From Alphaproteobacteria bacterium (GTDB taxonomy: Bacteria; Pseudomonadota; Alphaproteobacteria; Reyranellales; Reyranellaceae): a stretch of DNA of 64,000 nt. The stretch is from contig JAFKFL010000016.1 in NCBI GenBank assembly GCA_017308235.1, forward strand, positions 62,001 to 126,000, read 5' to 3'. The position numbers and the translations under genes were made by a program. Positions 31,307 through 42,037 of this stretch are shown one piece after another (position 1 is the stretch's first letter; each line of letters starts with the position of its first letter). Under the pieces are notes generated by a model that worked only from the letters and a program-made list of their open reading frames with translations, did not search any database and was not told where the DNA came from.

Positions 31307-32232
31307 AACCCTTTTATACCTGCCGACCGGCGGGCCGTCCATCGAGGCGCGAAGCCTTCAAGGGCCAGAAATTCAAGCAAATCCGCGGTTGCGCGTTGCT
31401 TCAATGCAACAGTCCCGCCGCCCGCTCGGGCGCCCAGCGTGACACAGTGATGACGCGCCCACGCCTGGTATTCGGGCTCACTGAAGGTGAGGCCGGCCGC
31501 AGGAACGAAATGCCGCCCGTCGTCCTCGATGAAGTTGCGGCAGCCCGACCAGTTCTCGGCATCTTTGATGTCGAACACGTCGCCGACCGACTCCCAGCCA
31601 TGGTGGGCGCTGCTGTAGATCTTCACCTTGATGCGGCGATTACCTGCTGCGCGCATGCGTTCGGCGTATTCGATGGCAAGCGGCGCGGGCGTGTAATCGT
31701 CGCGGCCCGCCAGCATGAAATAGATCGGCCGGTCGTGCGTGGTCGGATCACGATGCTGCGTTGTGGCGCCGGGACAGATGGCGACATGCAGATCGAACAG
31801 GTGCGGGAAGCCATTACGCCAGCGCTGGCGGACGGCAATCGCGGTGGAGAGGGTGGCGCCGCCGCCCTTGGAGACGCCCATCACGCCGATGCGCGCCGGA
31901 TCGATTCGATGATCGGCGCGCAGCAGGGCAAGTGCTGCGAGAGCGTCGCCTTCCATTTGCGCCGCGGAGACGAGCGTCTGATCAGCGACTGTCCGCCGCA
32001 CGCCTCGACCGGTGAAGCTGTCGACGATCAGCGCCGCCGTGCCGGCCTCGTTCAGCGCCCGGGCATAATGATGCTCGCGATGGCGCTGGACGCCGGCGCT
32101 GCTGGTGAGGATCACCATGCACGGGAACGGCGGCTCGCTCGTCGAGGGCAGGTGCAGTGTCGCCGTTACCCGGGCCGGCTTGCAGCCCGTCGGATGGTCG
32201 AAGGTCAGTGTGTCGAAGGCCACCGATTCCAT
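31303..32232 (-). CDS. Dienelactone hydrolase-like alpha/beta hydrolase
   Basis: 309 residues. Oxyanion strand FPCMVILTSSAGVQRHREHH, nucleophile elbow GVSKGGGATLS (Ser near 121; G-x-S-x-G), acid in AGRDDYTP and His in SAHHGWESVGD. No signal peptide. The DLH branch acts on dienelactones, carboxymethylene-butenolide or carboxylesters. Placed first in a two-gene unit whose second member is the L,D-transpeptidase, an unusual pairing. It is divergent from the pseudouridine synthase with only 35 bases between the two starts. Confidence 0.8.
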   Translation of the reverse strand: MESVAFDTLTFDHPTGCKPARVTATLHLPSTSEPPFPCMVILTSSAGVQRHREHHYARALNEAGTAALIVDSFTGRGVRRTVADQTLVSAAQMEGDALAALALLRADHRIDPARIGVMGVSKGGGATLSTAIAVRQRWRNGFPHLFDLHVAICPGATTQHRDPTTHDRPIYFMLAGRDDYTPAPLAIEYAERMRAAGNRRIKVKIYSSAHHGWESVGDVFDIKDAENWSGCRNFIEDDGRHFVPAAGLTFSEPEYQAWARHHCVTLGARAGGGTVALKQRATADLLEFLALEGFAPRWTARRSAGIKGL

Positions 32233-32267
32233 GGACCATGTTTAGCTTGTCGCTTAGGTTGCGCGCC

Positions 32268-33287
32268 ATGAGCAACAGCCCTGCCCGCAGCGCCTTGCCG
32301 GCTGGCCCCCGTGGCCAGATCCAGATGCGCTCGGTCTCGGCTGACGAAGCTGGATTGCGATTGGACCGCTGGTTTCAGCGGCATTTTCCTGATCTTAGCC
32401 ACAGTGCACTGCAGAAGCTGTTGCGCACCGGCCAGGTTCGGATCGACGGCAAGCGTGCGGAAGGGAAGGATCGGATCGAGCCCGGCCAGACCGTGCGTCT
32501 GCCTCCCGGAGTCACCGCCGCGCCGCCGCCACAACCCAAAAACCGTCCACAGGTCTCCGATCGCGACGCCGCCGAGATTCAGCGCCTGGTGATCCATCGC
32601 GACGCCGAGGTGATCGCGCTCAACAAGCCTCCGGGTCTCGCGGTCCAGGGCGGCAGCGGCACCGAACGACATGTCGACGGTATGCTCGACGCCTTGCGCT
32701 TCGGCTATGAGGAGCGCCCGCGGCTGGTCCATCGGCTGGACAAGGATACGTCTGGCCTGTTGCTGGTGGCGCGCACAGGGCAGGCGGCGAAGCGGCTCGC
32801 CGAGTCGTTCCGCGACCGCGAGACCGAGAAGCTCTATTGGGCGGTCGTTGTCGGCACACCGCCGCGCCCCGAAGGCACGATCGATCTGCCGTTGGCCAAG
32901 CGGCCGGGCGCGCGCGATCGCGAAACGATGCAGGTCGATTATGACGAGGGGCAGAAGGCCTTGACTCACTTCCGTGTGCTTGATCGCGCCGGCAAGCGTG
33001 CCGCTCTCTTAGCGCTTTGGCCGCGCACCGGACGCACCCATCAACTGCGCGTCCATTGCGCGGAGATCGGTTGCCCGATCCTGGGCGATCGCAAGTACGG
33101 CGGGGAGGAGGCCTTGCTGTCGGCCATCGCTGATGCGCGCCGTCTTCATCTACATGCCCGGCGCATTGCGCTCCCGCATCCGTCGGGCACGGGTGAACTT
33201 GTCGTCGAGGCGGGGCCGCCGCCTCACTTCCGCCGCACCGTCGAGGCATTTGGATTCTCGACCGAGTCCTCGACCTCGGGCGATTGA
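32268..33287 (+). CDS. RluC/RluD family 23S rRNA pseudouridine synthase
   Basis: 339 residues from the ATG at 32268. An N-terminal S4 RNA-binding domain (about 20-95, RLDRWFQRHFPDLSHSALQK) is followed by the catalytic domain with HRLDKDTSGLLL, where Asp is the nucleophile, and LYWAVVVG, TGRTHQLRVHCAEIG. It isomerises uridines in 23S rRNA; RluC (955/2504/2580) is somewhat more likely than RluD from the motif HRLDKDTSG but not decided. Followed by AsmA with a TTGA overlap. Confidence 0.88.
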   Translation: MSNSPARSALPAGPRGQIQMRSVSADEAGLRLDRWFQRHFPDLSHSALQKLLRTGQVRIDGKRAEGKDRIEPGQTVRLPPGVTAAPPPQPKNRPQVSDRDAAEIQRLVIHRDAEVIALNKPPGLAVQGGSGTERHVDGMLDALRFGYEERPRLVHRLDKDTSGLLLVARTGQAAKRLAESFRDRETEKLYWAVVVGTPPRPEGTIDLPLAKRPGARDRETMQVDYDEGQKALTHFRVLDRAGKRAALLALWPRTGRTHQLRVHCAEIGCPILGDRKYGGEEALLSAIADARRLHLHARRIALPHPSGTGELVVEAGPPPHFRRTVEAFGFSTESSTSGD

Positions 33288-35323
33288 GCGAGAACTTGGC
33301 CATCAGCATTCCCTGGCGACGGATCGCCTGGATCACCATCATCAGCCTGCCGCTCGCTGCGGTGGGAGCGGTCGTATGGGGCAGCACGCGCGACCTGTCG
33401 CGCTACGAGGCGCGGCTGGCCGACCGTGTCCACAAAGTCACCGGTCGCGACATCAAGACGAAGGTGCCGATCTCGATCCGCATCGGCCGCGATCCGGCGT
33501 TGGTGGCGGAAGGCGTGACGCTCAGCAATGCCTCGTGGGGCTCGCGGCCGGATCTCGCCCAGGTCCGCAAGATCACGATGTACCTCGATCCCTTCGCGCT
33601 CCTTCTGGGCGAGGTAAGGGTGGGGCGCGTGGTACTTGAGGGCGCCGATATCCTGGTCGAGCACAACGAGGTGGGCGACGCCAACCTCGAGATGCTGCCG
33701 CCACCCGATGGATCGGGGCCGCGGCCTTATGACAATCGTTCGCTTACGATCAAGTCGAACCCGGCCTTCCCCTGGATCGGAACGATCGAGGTCAAGGACT
33801 CGGTATTGACGATCGTCGAAAGCCCGGGCCGCACGCCGCTGGTCCTCAATGTCGCCGAAGCGACCTTCAAGTCGTCGGCGTCGGGACAACCGATGCAGAT
33901 GCAGGCGCGGATCAGCGCGCCACGTGCTGCGACGTTCGATCTGTCGGGCGGGATCGGGACGTTCGACGGCTGGATGCGGGGGCTGCCCGGCAACATTGAC
34001 GTGCAGGGCAGCCTGGGTGACGGCCACGTTGCGATCAAAGGGACGATCGGTGCGCAGAAGGGCACCAACCTGCAGATCACGGCCGAGGGTAGCGATTTCT
34101 CCGTGCTGGGACCTTATCTCCGTCTCCCGCTGCCGAGCGGTGGCCCCTACGCCTTCACCGCCAAGACCCTTACGCTGCGCAACGGCTTCAAGGTCGAGGT
34201 CCCGTCGCTCAAGGTTGGTAGTAGCGAGCTTGCCGGCGAGGCGATGTTCAGGGTGTCCCGCAGCGGAACGCCCTATGCCACCGTCGATGTAGACGCGAGC
34301 AAGATCGATCTTGCCGGGCTGCATGCCTTGCCGTCGGCCACCTCCCAGGCGGACGGGCAAGCGCCACAGTCCCGTCGGTTCTTTCCAACGCAAGCATTCG
34401 CGGCGAGGTGGCTTGGCCGCTCGCAGCTCACGATCAACGCGCGCGCGGCCGAAATCACCGGTCTTTCCAACAAGGTACAGAACGGCTCGATTGCCCTCAG
34501 TGCCAGCGAGAAGCGCTTCACCTTCCGCGGGGCGGCGTCGATCGGCGGCGGCTCCGCGGGATTCGACCTCGTCTACGATCCAGCCGGCCGCCTCGGCCTT
34601 ACCACGCTGACCGGGACGGCAAGCCATGTCTCATTCGAGGATCTTTCGGCCCTGCTGGGCCTCGACCTCGGGCTGAAGGAGATGGTGGGCGACATCGATC
34701 TGCGACTGCGTGGTCCGGGCCGCGCCGCGCACGACGCCCTGAACGCTGCCAGCGGAACGATCGAGTTTTCGGCGGGCAAGGGCATGTGGCCGCGCGAAGG
34801 GTTGGCAGGCTGGCCTGCCGACACGCAGCGATTGCTGGGTGGCAACGATGGCGCGCCGGTGAACTGTCTTGCTGGCAGCTTCGAGGTCAAGGGGGGCATC
34901 GCCAACCTCCGCCGCCTTGTGGTGGATACACCGCGAGCGGTCGTGATTGGCGGAGGCTTTACTTCGTTCCGCAATGAGAGCTGGGAATTCATCCTGGCGC
35001 CGGAAGCGCGCGACGCCCATGGCACGAGTCTGGCTTCGCCGCTTCGGCTCAAGGGTGGTATGGCGCGCGAGACCACCGGCGCGCTCGAGCCGGGCCTTGC
35101 CAAGCTCCTGATCGGCGCCGGTCCGGTGCCGAGTCTTGCCGGAACGCTGAACCAGATCGCGCGGCAGCCGAACGTCAACAACGCCTGTGCCCTGATGGCG
35201 CCGAAGGTCGATGGCATGCGGCCCGGGCTTCGGGCGCAACTGCCGACGCCGGTTGTCGAACAGCGCGACCGGCCCAATCGCAAGGCGAATCCAGCCGCCA
35301 ACCGCTCGAGAAGCCGACACTGA
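33284..35323 (+). CDS. AsmA family inner-membrane protein
   Basis: 679 residues from a TTG at 33284 that overlaps the preceding stop (TTGA). One N-terminal membrane helix (about 10-32) anchors a long periplasmic beta-strand-rich body with the AsmA start GRDIKTKVPISIRIGRDPALVAEGVTLSN and the C-terminal AsmA_2 piece (LRGPGRAAHDALNAASGTIEFSAGKG). The family is linked to lipid traffic between the two membranes. Longer, TamB/YhdP-like proteins are related. The final 60 residues are basic and disordered. Confidence 0.82.
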   Translation: MSENLAISIPWRRIAWITIISLPLAAVGAVVWGSTRDLSRYEARLADRVHKVTGRDIKTKVPISIRIGRDPALVAEGVTLSNASWGSRPDLAQVRKITMYLDPFALLLGEVRVGRVVLEGADILVEHNEVGDANLEMLPPPDGSGPRPYDNRSLTIKSNPAFPWIGTIEVKDSVLTIVESPGRTPLVLNVAEATFKSSASGQPMQMQARISAPRAATFDLSGGIGTFDGWMRGLPGNIDVQGSLGDGHVAIKGTIGAQKGTNLQITAEGSDFSVLGPYLRLPLPSGGPYAFTAKTLTLRNGFKVEVPSLKVGSSELAGEAMFRVSRSGTPYATVDVDASKIDLAGLHALPSATSQADGQAPQSRRFFPTQAFAARWLGRSQLTINARAAEITGLSNKVQNGSIALSASEKRFTFRGAASIGGGSAGFDLVYDPAGRLGLTTLTGTASHVSFEDLSALLGLDLGLKEMVGDIDLRLRGPGRAAHDALNAASGTIEFSAGKGMWPREGLAGWPADTQRLLGGNDGAPVNCLAGSFEVKGGIANLRRLVVDTPRAVVIGGGFTSFRNESWEFILAPEARDAHGTSLASPLRLKGGMARETTGALEPGLAKLLIGAGPVPSLAGTLNQIARQPNVNNACALMAPKVDGMRPGLRAQLPTPVVEQRDRPNRKANPAANRSRSRH

Positions 35324-35329
35324 CTGGCC

Positions 35330-35357
35330 TTGTCGTCCCGCCCGTGCCGCGTATAAG
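35330..35357 (+). promoter_or_regulatory. Promoter of the ATP12-chaperone gene
   Basis: TTGTCG (35330-35335), 16 bases, TATAAG (35352-35357). The start codon is at 35367, so transcription would begin only a few bases before it and give an almost leaderless message. Confidence 0.5.
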
Positions 35358-35366
35358 CCGGTCGCG

Positions 35367-36083
35367 ATGAAGCGCTTTTACAAAGAAACCGGCGTCGAGC
35401 CTGCCGAGGGCGGCTGGCGGGTCTTGCTTGATGGTCGGCCGATGCGGACCCCCGCCAAGTCGGAGTTGTTGGTCCCCACGCGCGCGCTCGCCGAGGCAGT
35501 GGCACGTGAGTGGAATGAAGTGCCCGAAAAGGCCGACATCAATGTCGCGCACTTGCCTCTGACTCGGCTTGCCGCGACGGGCCTCGATCGCGTCACGACG
35601 CAACGGTCGCGCGTCATCGAGGACACGGCAAAATATGCCGGCTCCGATCTCCTGTGCTATCGCGCCACCGATCCGGCGAGCCTGGTCAAGCGCCAGCACG
35701 ACACCTGGCAGGCGCTGCTCGACTGGGCGGCCGAGCGCTACGGTGCGCCGTTGGTCGTGGTGTCGGGGACGAACTTCGTCACGCAACCGGCCGACTCGGT
35801 GGCGGCGTTGCAGGCGGCGGTAGCGGCACACAGTGATATGGCGCTGTCGGCCCTTTACAATCTCACGCACATCGCGGGCTCTCTCGTGATCGCGCTGGCC
35901 GTGGCGGAAGGCCGCCTCTCGGCCGAGCAGGCCTTCGATACCGCCCAGCTCGATGAGCTCTACCAGATAGAGCGTTGGGGCGAAGATCCGATCGCGACTG
36001 AGCGCCACAATGGCATCAAGAACGATATTGGCGCCGCAGCGCGCTTCCTGGCGCTGCTGGAAAACGATCGCCTGGCAGGATGA
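35367..36083 (+). CDS. ATP12-family F1-ATPase assembly chaperone
   Basis: 238 residues. The ATP12 signature is intact: MKRFYKETGVE at the start, GWRVLLDGRPMRTPAKSELLVP (18-39), AVAREWNEVPEKADI, and NLTHIAGSLVIALAVAEGRL near 170. ATP12 binds the alpha subunit of F1 during ATP synthase assembly and is restricted to alphaproteobacteria and mitochondria, which supports the taxonomic placement. It stands behind its own promoter. The PEP-mutase-family gene begins 11 bases after it, or overlaps it if ATG 36080 is used. Confidence 0.85.
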   Translation: MKRFYKETGVEPAEGGWRVLLDGRPMRTPAKSELLVPTRALAEAVAREWNEVPEKADINVAHLPLTRLAATGLDRVTTQRSRVIEDTAKYAGSDLLCYRATDPASLVKRQHDTWQALLDWAAERYGAPLVVVSGTNFVTQPADSVAALQAAVAAHSDMALSALYNLTHIAGSLVIALAVAEGRLSAEQAFDTAQLDELYQIERWGEDPIATERHNGIKNDIGAAARFLALLENDRLAG

Positions 36084-36094
36084 CGAGGGGGAAG

Positions 36095-36973
36095 ATGACC
36101 ATGAGTGCCGGCGCGACGTTCCGCCAGATTCTGGCGAAGAAGGGTCTTGTCGAGGCGATGGCGGCGCACAGCCCGCTCTCGGCCTTGTTGGCGGCCGAAG
36201 CCGGCTTTGATGCCATCTGGGCCTCGGGCTTCGAACTCTCGGCGATGTACGGCGTGCCCGACGTGAGCATCGTGTCGATGTCCCAACATCTCGACATGAC
36301 CCGCGCCATGGCCGAACGCTCCGGCTTGCCGGTCGTAGCCGATATCGACACCGGCTTCGGCAACGCGATCAACGTCCTGTACGCCGTCGAACAATATGAG
36401 CGTGCGGGTGCCGCGGCGATCGTGATGGAGGACAAGAGCTTTCCCAAGGTCACGAGCCTGATCGCCGGCGGACGCCAGGACATGGTCCGTATCGAGGAGT
36501 TTCAGGGAAAGATCGACGCTGCGCGAACGGCTCGTCGCGACAAGGATTTCGTGATCGTGGCGCGCACCGAAGCCCTGATCGCGGGCCTCGGCCAAGAGGA
36601 GGCGCTGAAGCGGGCGCGAGCCTACGAGGCCGCAGGTGCCGACATGATCCTGGTCCATTCCAAGCAGAAGACGCCCGACGAGATCGAGGCTTTCGTGAAG
36701 GCGTGGGATGGGACGGTGCCGATTGCACTGGTGCCGACCGCCTATCCCCAGATGACGGTGGCGCGCGTGCGGGAACTCGGGAAGATCGGACTGCTGATCT
36801 GGGGCAACCATGCGATCCGTACCTCGGTCGAGGCCATGCGCCGGACTTTTGCGCGAATCCGCAAGGACGGCGGCATCCATGGCGTTGAGGCCGATATCGC
36901 CTCTGTCGATGACGTGTTCGAATTGCAGGGTATGGGCAAGGTGAAGGACGACGAGAAGCGATTCCTTCGCTAG
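36095..36973 (+). CDS. PEP mutase/isocitrate lyase superfamily enzyme
   Basis: 292 residues from the ATG at 36095 (GAGGGG just upstream; ATG at 36080 and 36101 also possible). TIM barrel of the PEP mutase branch: ADIDTGFGNAINV gives the metal-site Asp, EDKSFPKVTSL is the gating loop, and LLIWGNHAIRTSVEA replaces the WANH-RAS motif of PEP mutase. The gating-loop Asn of PEP mutase (in K-x-N-S) is Thr here. Members catalyse C-P bond formation, phosphonopyruvate hydrolysis, or C-C lyase reactions. No phosphonopyruvate decarboxylase gene is nearby, and the stop is followed by a hairpin; the carboxylase genes lie next. Confidence 0.8.
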   Translation: MTMSAGATFRQILAKKGLVEAMAAHSPLSALLAAEAGFDAIWASGFELSAMYGVPDVSIVSMSQHLDMTRAMAERSGLPVVADIDTGFGNAINVLYAVEQYERAGAAAIVMEDKSFPKVTSLIAGGRQDMVRIEEFQGKIDAARTARRDKDFVIVARTEALIAGLGQEEALKRARAYEAAGADMILVHSKQKTPDEIEAFVKAWDGTVPIALVPTAYPQMTVARVRELGKIGLLIWGNHAIRTSVEAMRRTFARIRKDGGIHGVEADIASVDDVFELQGMGKVKDDEKRFLR

Positions 36974-36989
36974 ACCTGCCGGTCTTTTT
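36972..36989 (+). terminator. Short terminator after the PEP-mutase-family gene
   Basis: AGACC (36972-36976) and GGTCT (36981-36985) around TGCC, followed by TTTT. The stem has only 5 pairs and overlaps the stop codon, so it is a weak terminator. It separates this gene from pccB. Confidence 0.4.
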
Positions 36990-37033
36990 GACCCAAAACC
37001 GACGAAGAGGGCCATATCGGCCGGAGTTCCTGA

Positions 37034-38566
37034 ATGCAGAAGATGTTGGAAGAGCTTGAACGGCGTCGGACGGCGGCGCGAACGGGCGGCGGCCAGCGCC
37101 GCGTCGAGGCGCAGCATGGCAAAGGCAAGCTAACGGCGCGCGAGCGCATCGACGTTCTGCTCGATCCGGACTCGTTCGAGGAATACGACATGTTCGTCGA
37201 GCATCGCTCGATCGACTTCGGTATGGAGAGCCAGAAGATTCCGGGCGACGGTGTGGTGACTGGCCACGGCACGATCAACGGCCGGCTGGTCTATGTCTTC
37301 AGCCAGGATTTCACGGTATTCGGCGGTGCATTGTCTGGCATGCATGCGGCCAAGATCTGCAAGATCATGGACATGGCCATGAAGGTCGGCGCTCCCGTGC
37401 TTGGCCTGAACGACTCGGGCGGCGCGCGCATCCAGGAAGGCGTCGATTCGCTCGCAGGCTATGCAGATGTGTTCCAGCGCAACGTGCTTGCATCAGGGGT
37501 GATCCCGCAGATCTCGATGGTGATGGGGCCCTGTGCCGGCGGTGCTGTCTATTCGCCGGCCATGACCGACTTCATTTTCATGGTGAAGGACAGTTCGTAC
37601 ATGTTCGTCACCGGTCCCGACGTCGTGAAGACCGTGACACACGAAACGGTCACCCAGGAGGAACTGGGCGGGGCACTCACCCACACCCAGAAGTCCGGCG
37701 TGTCGGATCTCGCTTTCGAGAACGATGTCGAAGCGCTTCTGCAGCTGCGTCGCTTCGTCGATTTCTTGCCGGCCAACAATCGCGAGAAGGCACCGGTCCG
37801 ATCGACGCTCGATCCGGCCGATCGCGACGACTTCTCGCTCGACACGCTGGTGCCGGACAATTCCAACAGGCCTTACGACATCAAGGAGCTGATCCTGAAG
37901 GTGGCCGACGAGGGCGATTTCTTCGAGCTCTCGCCAGAGTGGGCCGGCAACCTCGTCGTTGGCTTCGGCCGCTTGGCAGGTCGAACGGTAGGATTCGTTG
38001 CCAACCAGCCGATGGTGCTGGCGGGCTGCCTCGACATCGATTCCTCGCGCAAGGGCGCACGTTTCGTGCGCTTCTGCGATGCCTTCAATATACCGATCGT
38101 GACGTTCGTCGACGTGCCGGGTTTCTTGCCGGGCACGACACAGGAATTCGGCGGCATCATCAAACACGGCGCCAAGCTTCTATACGCCTATGCCGAGGCG
38201 ACCGTGCCGAAGGTGACGGTCATCACCCGCAAGGCCTATGGCGGCGCCTATGACGTCATGGCGTCGAAACATCTGCGCGGGGACGTGAACTACGCCTGGC
38301 CGGGCGCGGAGATCGCCGTGATGGGGGCGAAGGGGGCGGTCGAGATCATTTTCCGCTCGGACATTGGCGATGCCGACAAGATTGCGGCGCGCACCGAGGA
38401 GTATCGCGAGAAGTTCGCCAATCCGTTCGTCGCCGCCAACCGCGGCTTCATCGATGACGTGATCATGCCACACGGCACGCGCCGCCGGATCTGTCGCGCG
38501 CTCGCCACGCTCGAGAACAAGCAGCTCGACAATCCCTGGCGCAAGCACGGAAACCCGCCGCTGTGA
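37034..38566 (+). CDS. pccB: Propionyl-CoA carboxylase, beta subunit
   Basis: 510 residues. Carboxyltransferase of the PccB type: [18 protein letters not shown] (acyl-CoA pocket), [31 protein letters not shown] and [18 protein letters not shown]. Asp in GGAYD corresponds to the residue linked with propionyl-CoA preference. It moves carboxyl from biotin to propionyl-CoA, making methylmalonyl-CoA. Stop overlaps the start of a small 2TM gene (GTGA) and pccA follows. Confidence 0.93.
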   Translation: MQKMLEELERRRTAARTGGGQRRVEAQHGKGKLTARERIDVLLDPDSFEEYDMFVEHRSIDFGMESQKIPGDGVVTGHGTINGRLVYVFSQDFTVFGGALSGMHAAKICKIMDMAMKVGAPVLGLNDSGGARIQEGVDSLAGYADVFQRNVLASGVIPQISMVMGPCAGGAVYSPAMTDFIFMVKDSSYMFVTGPDVVKTVTHETVTQEELGGALTHTQKSGVSDLAFENDVEALLQLRRFVDFLPANNREKAPVRSTLDPADRDDFSLDTLVPDNSNRPYDIKELILKVADEGDFFELSPEWAGNLVVGFGRLAGRTVGFVANQPMVLAGCLDIDSSRKGARFVRFCDAFNIPIVTFVDVPGFLPGTTQEFGGIIKHGAKLLYAYAEATVPKVTVITRKAYGGAYDVMASKHLRGDVNYAWPGAEIAVMGAKGAVEIIFRSDIGDADKIAARTEEYREKFANPFVAANRGFIDDVIMPHGTRRRICRALATLENKQLDNPWRKHGNPPL

Positions 38567-38781
38567 GCCTGTCGCCTGAAGAGCGCATGCGACGAGCCCG
38601 ATCGGTGCGGCTTCATGTGATCGTGGCGCTGTTCACCCTCCTGGTGCTGATCGCCATGAACGCGATCTTCACGAGTCGTTATCCATGGTGGCTGTGGGTC
38701 TTGGTGGCCTGGATGCCGCTGATCGCTGCGCATACCGCCTGGGGTGTGGGCCTGTTCGATCGGAACAAAGAAGGAAAGTGA
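38563..38781 (+). CDS. Small 2TM-domain membrane protein between pccB and pccA
   Basis: 72 residues from a GTG at 38563 overlapping the pccB stop. A basic N-terminal helix ([11 protein letters not shown]) is followed by two membrane helices ([18 protein letters not shown] and [19 protein letters not shown]) and a short charged tail. The [19 protein letters not shown] segment matches the pattern of the 2TM domain (PF13239). No function is known. Being translationally coupled to pccB and 2 bases before the pccA start, it is expressed with the carboxylase. It may anchor the complex to the membrane, which is inference. Confidence 0.75.
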   Translation: MSLSPEERMRRARSVRLHVIVALFTLLVLIAMNAIFTSRYPWWLWVLVAWMPLIAAHTAWGVGLFDRNKEGK

Positions 38782-38783
38782 GT

Positions 38784-40814
<2,031 letters not shown>

Positions 40815-40827
40815 AACGGCGTTGCCC

Positions 40828-41109
40828 ATGGCGTTACAGGCGCGACTGACGATCTCCGGCCGGGTGCAGGGCGTCGGCTACCGTGACTGGTTGGTGGATA
40901 TCGGCCAGCAGCTTGGGCTCGCCGGCTGGGTGCGCAATCGAGTCGACGGTTCGGTAGAGGCCTTGATCGTGGGTGAGGATGCCGCCGTCGGCGCCATGAT
41001 CGATGCCTGCCGGCGCGGTCCGCCACTCGCACGTGTTGACGAGATCGATGTCGAGCCGATGGACCTCGACATCCTGCCGGAGGGCTTTACGCGGCGGCCG
41101 ACGATCTGA
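40828..41109 (+). CDS. acyP: Acylphosphatase
   Basis: 93 residues from the ATG at 40828. Active-site motif [11 protein letters not shown] with the phosphate-binding Arg, and [16 protein letters not shown] with the catalytic Asn. It hydrolyses acyl phosphates. It follows pccA by 13 bases and is likely in the same transcript. Its last 23 bases overlap the 3' end of lipB on the other strand. Confidence 0.92.
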   Translation: MALQARLTISGRVQGVGYRDWLVDIGQQLGLAGWVRNRVDGSVEALIVGEDAAVGAMIDACRRGPPLARVDEIDVEPMDLDILPEGFTRRPTI

Positions 41110-41764
41110 TGGCGCCAAAAACCTCCTCGAACGTCTCGGCCAGGGCGACGTCGAGATCGGCCATGGTCACCGGCAGGCCAAGATCGACCAACGAGGTCAC
41201 GCCGTGCTCGGCGATGCCGCAGGGCACGATGCCGGCGTAGTGCGACAGGTCGGGTTCCAGGTTGATTGAAAGACCGTGGAACGAAACCCAGTGGCGGATG
41301 CGGATACCGATGGCGGCGATCTTGTCCTCGCGCGGTTGTCCGTCGGGAAGCGGGGGCTTGTCGGGTCGCACAACCCAGACGCCCACGCGGCCGGCCCGCC
41401 GTTCGGCCGTGACGCCGAAGCGGGCGAGGGCGCGGATCGTCCACTCCTCCAGATCGGACACGAACCGGCGGACGTCCTGGCGACGCGCGCGCAGGTCCAA
41501 CATGGTGTAGACCACCCGCTGGCCGGGGCCGTGATAGGTGTACTGTCCGCCGCGGCCTGCCACATGGACCGGAAAACGGTGCGGGGTGAGCAGGTCGGCC
41601 GCCTTGGCGCTGGTGCCCGCGGTATAGAGGGGCGGGTGCTCGAGCAGCCAGAGGAGTTCGCGCGCCCGGCCAGCCCGGATATCGGCCACACGGGCCTCCA
41701 TTTCCGCCAAGGCTTCCCCGTAGGGGACCGGGCTCTCCGATATGCGCCATTCCGGATGGATCAT
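41087..41764 (-). CDS. lipB: Octanoyl-[ACP]:protein N-octanoyltransferase LipB
   Basis: 225 residues from the ATG at 41764; the frame runs to 41854 but the extra part reaches toward the tRNA promoter. LipB motifs: [45 protein letters not shown] and the catalytic Cys in [14 protein letters not shown]. It transfers octanoyl from ACP to lipoate-dependent enzymes. Divergent from the tRNA-Leu gene. Confidence 0.9.
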   Translation of the reverse strand: MIHPEWRISESPVPYGEALAEMEARVADIRAGRARELLWLLEHPPLYTAGTSAKAADLLTPHRFPVHVAGRGGQYTYHGPGQRVVYTMLDLRARRQDVRRFVSDLEEWTIRALARFGVTAERRAGRVGVWVVRPDKPPLPDGQPREDKIAAIGIRIRHWVSFHGLSINLEPDLSHYAGIVPCGIAEHGVTSLVDLGLPVTMADLDVALAETFEEVFGAIRSSAAA

Positions 41765-41815
41765 GGCGGCAAAATCGGCGTTTGCGCGCTGCAGTGCAAG
41801 CCCGTGAGCGCTGCC

Positions 41816-41844
41816 TTGCCACTGCGAGGGGTATTTGGTATCCC
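41816..41844 (+). promoter_or_regulatory. Promoter of tRNA-Leu
   Basis: TTGCCA (41816-41821), 17 bases, TATCCC (41839-41844), 19 bases before the mature tRNA 5' end. Match to the sigma-70 consensus is partial but the spacing is ideal. Confidence 0.35.
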
Positions 41845-41863
41845 CCCGGCCCATCGACCCGGC

Positions 41864-41948
41864 GCGGCCATGGCGGAATTGGTAGACGCGCTAGCTTGAG
41901 GTGCTAGTGCCGCAAGGCGTGGAAGTTCGAGTCTTCTTGGCCGCACCA
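41864..41948 (+). tRNA. tRNA-Leu (GAG anticodon)
   Basis: Acceptor arms GCGGCCA (41864-41870) and TGGCCGC (41938-41944) pair fully; discriminator A at 41945 and genomically encoded CCA at 41946-41948. The anticodon stem CTAGC/GCTAG encloses the loop TTGAGGT with anticodon GAG, reading CUC/CUU leucine codons. A long variable arm (TGCCGCAAGGCG) is as expected for a class II tRNA, and GTTCGAG is the T-loop. Confidence 0.93.
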
Positions 41949-42037
41949 AACTTGCCGGTTCGATCGAAAAAGGTGGCACCAAGCCGCCGCCATCTTGGCG
42001 GTGCGGTTTGGCTGCCGCGCGAGGGCGGGAGACGAGC

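Noticed and set aside
33224..34627. 467-residue minus-strand frame opposite asmA
   Set aside because: Antisense to a gene with an AsmA pattern; no domain of its own.
36080..36095. ATG at 36080 overlapping the ATP12 stop as the PEP-mutase-family start
   Set aside because: The purine-rich site GAGGGG is downstream of it and fits the ATG at 36095 or 36101.
41257..41265. CAGGTTGAT inside lipB, same as the core of the repeat at 6558 and 9285
   Set aside because: It is within conserved lipB codons, and the flanking bases do not match the repeat.
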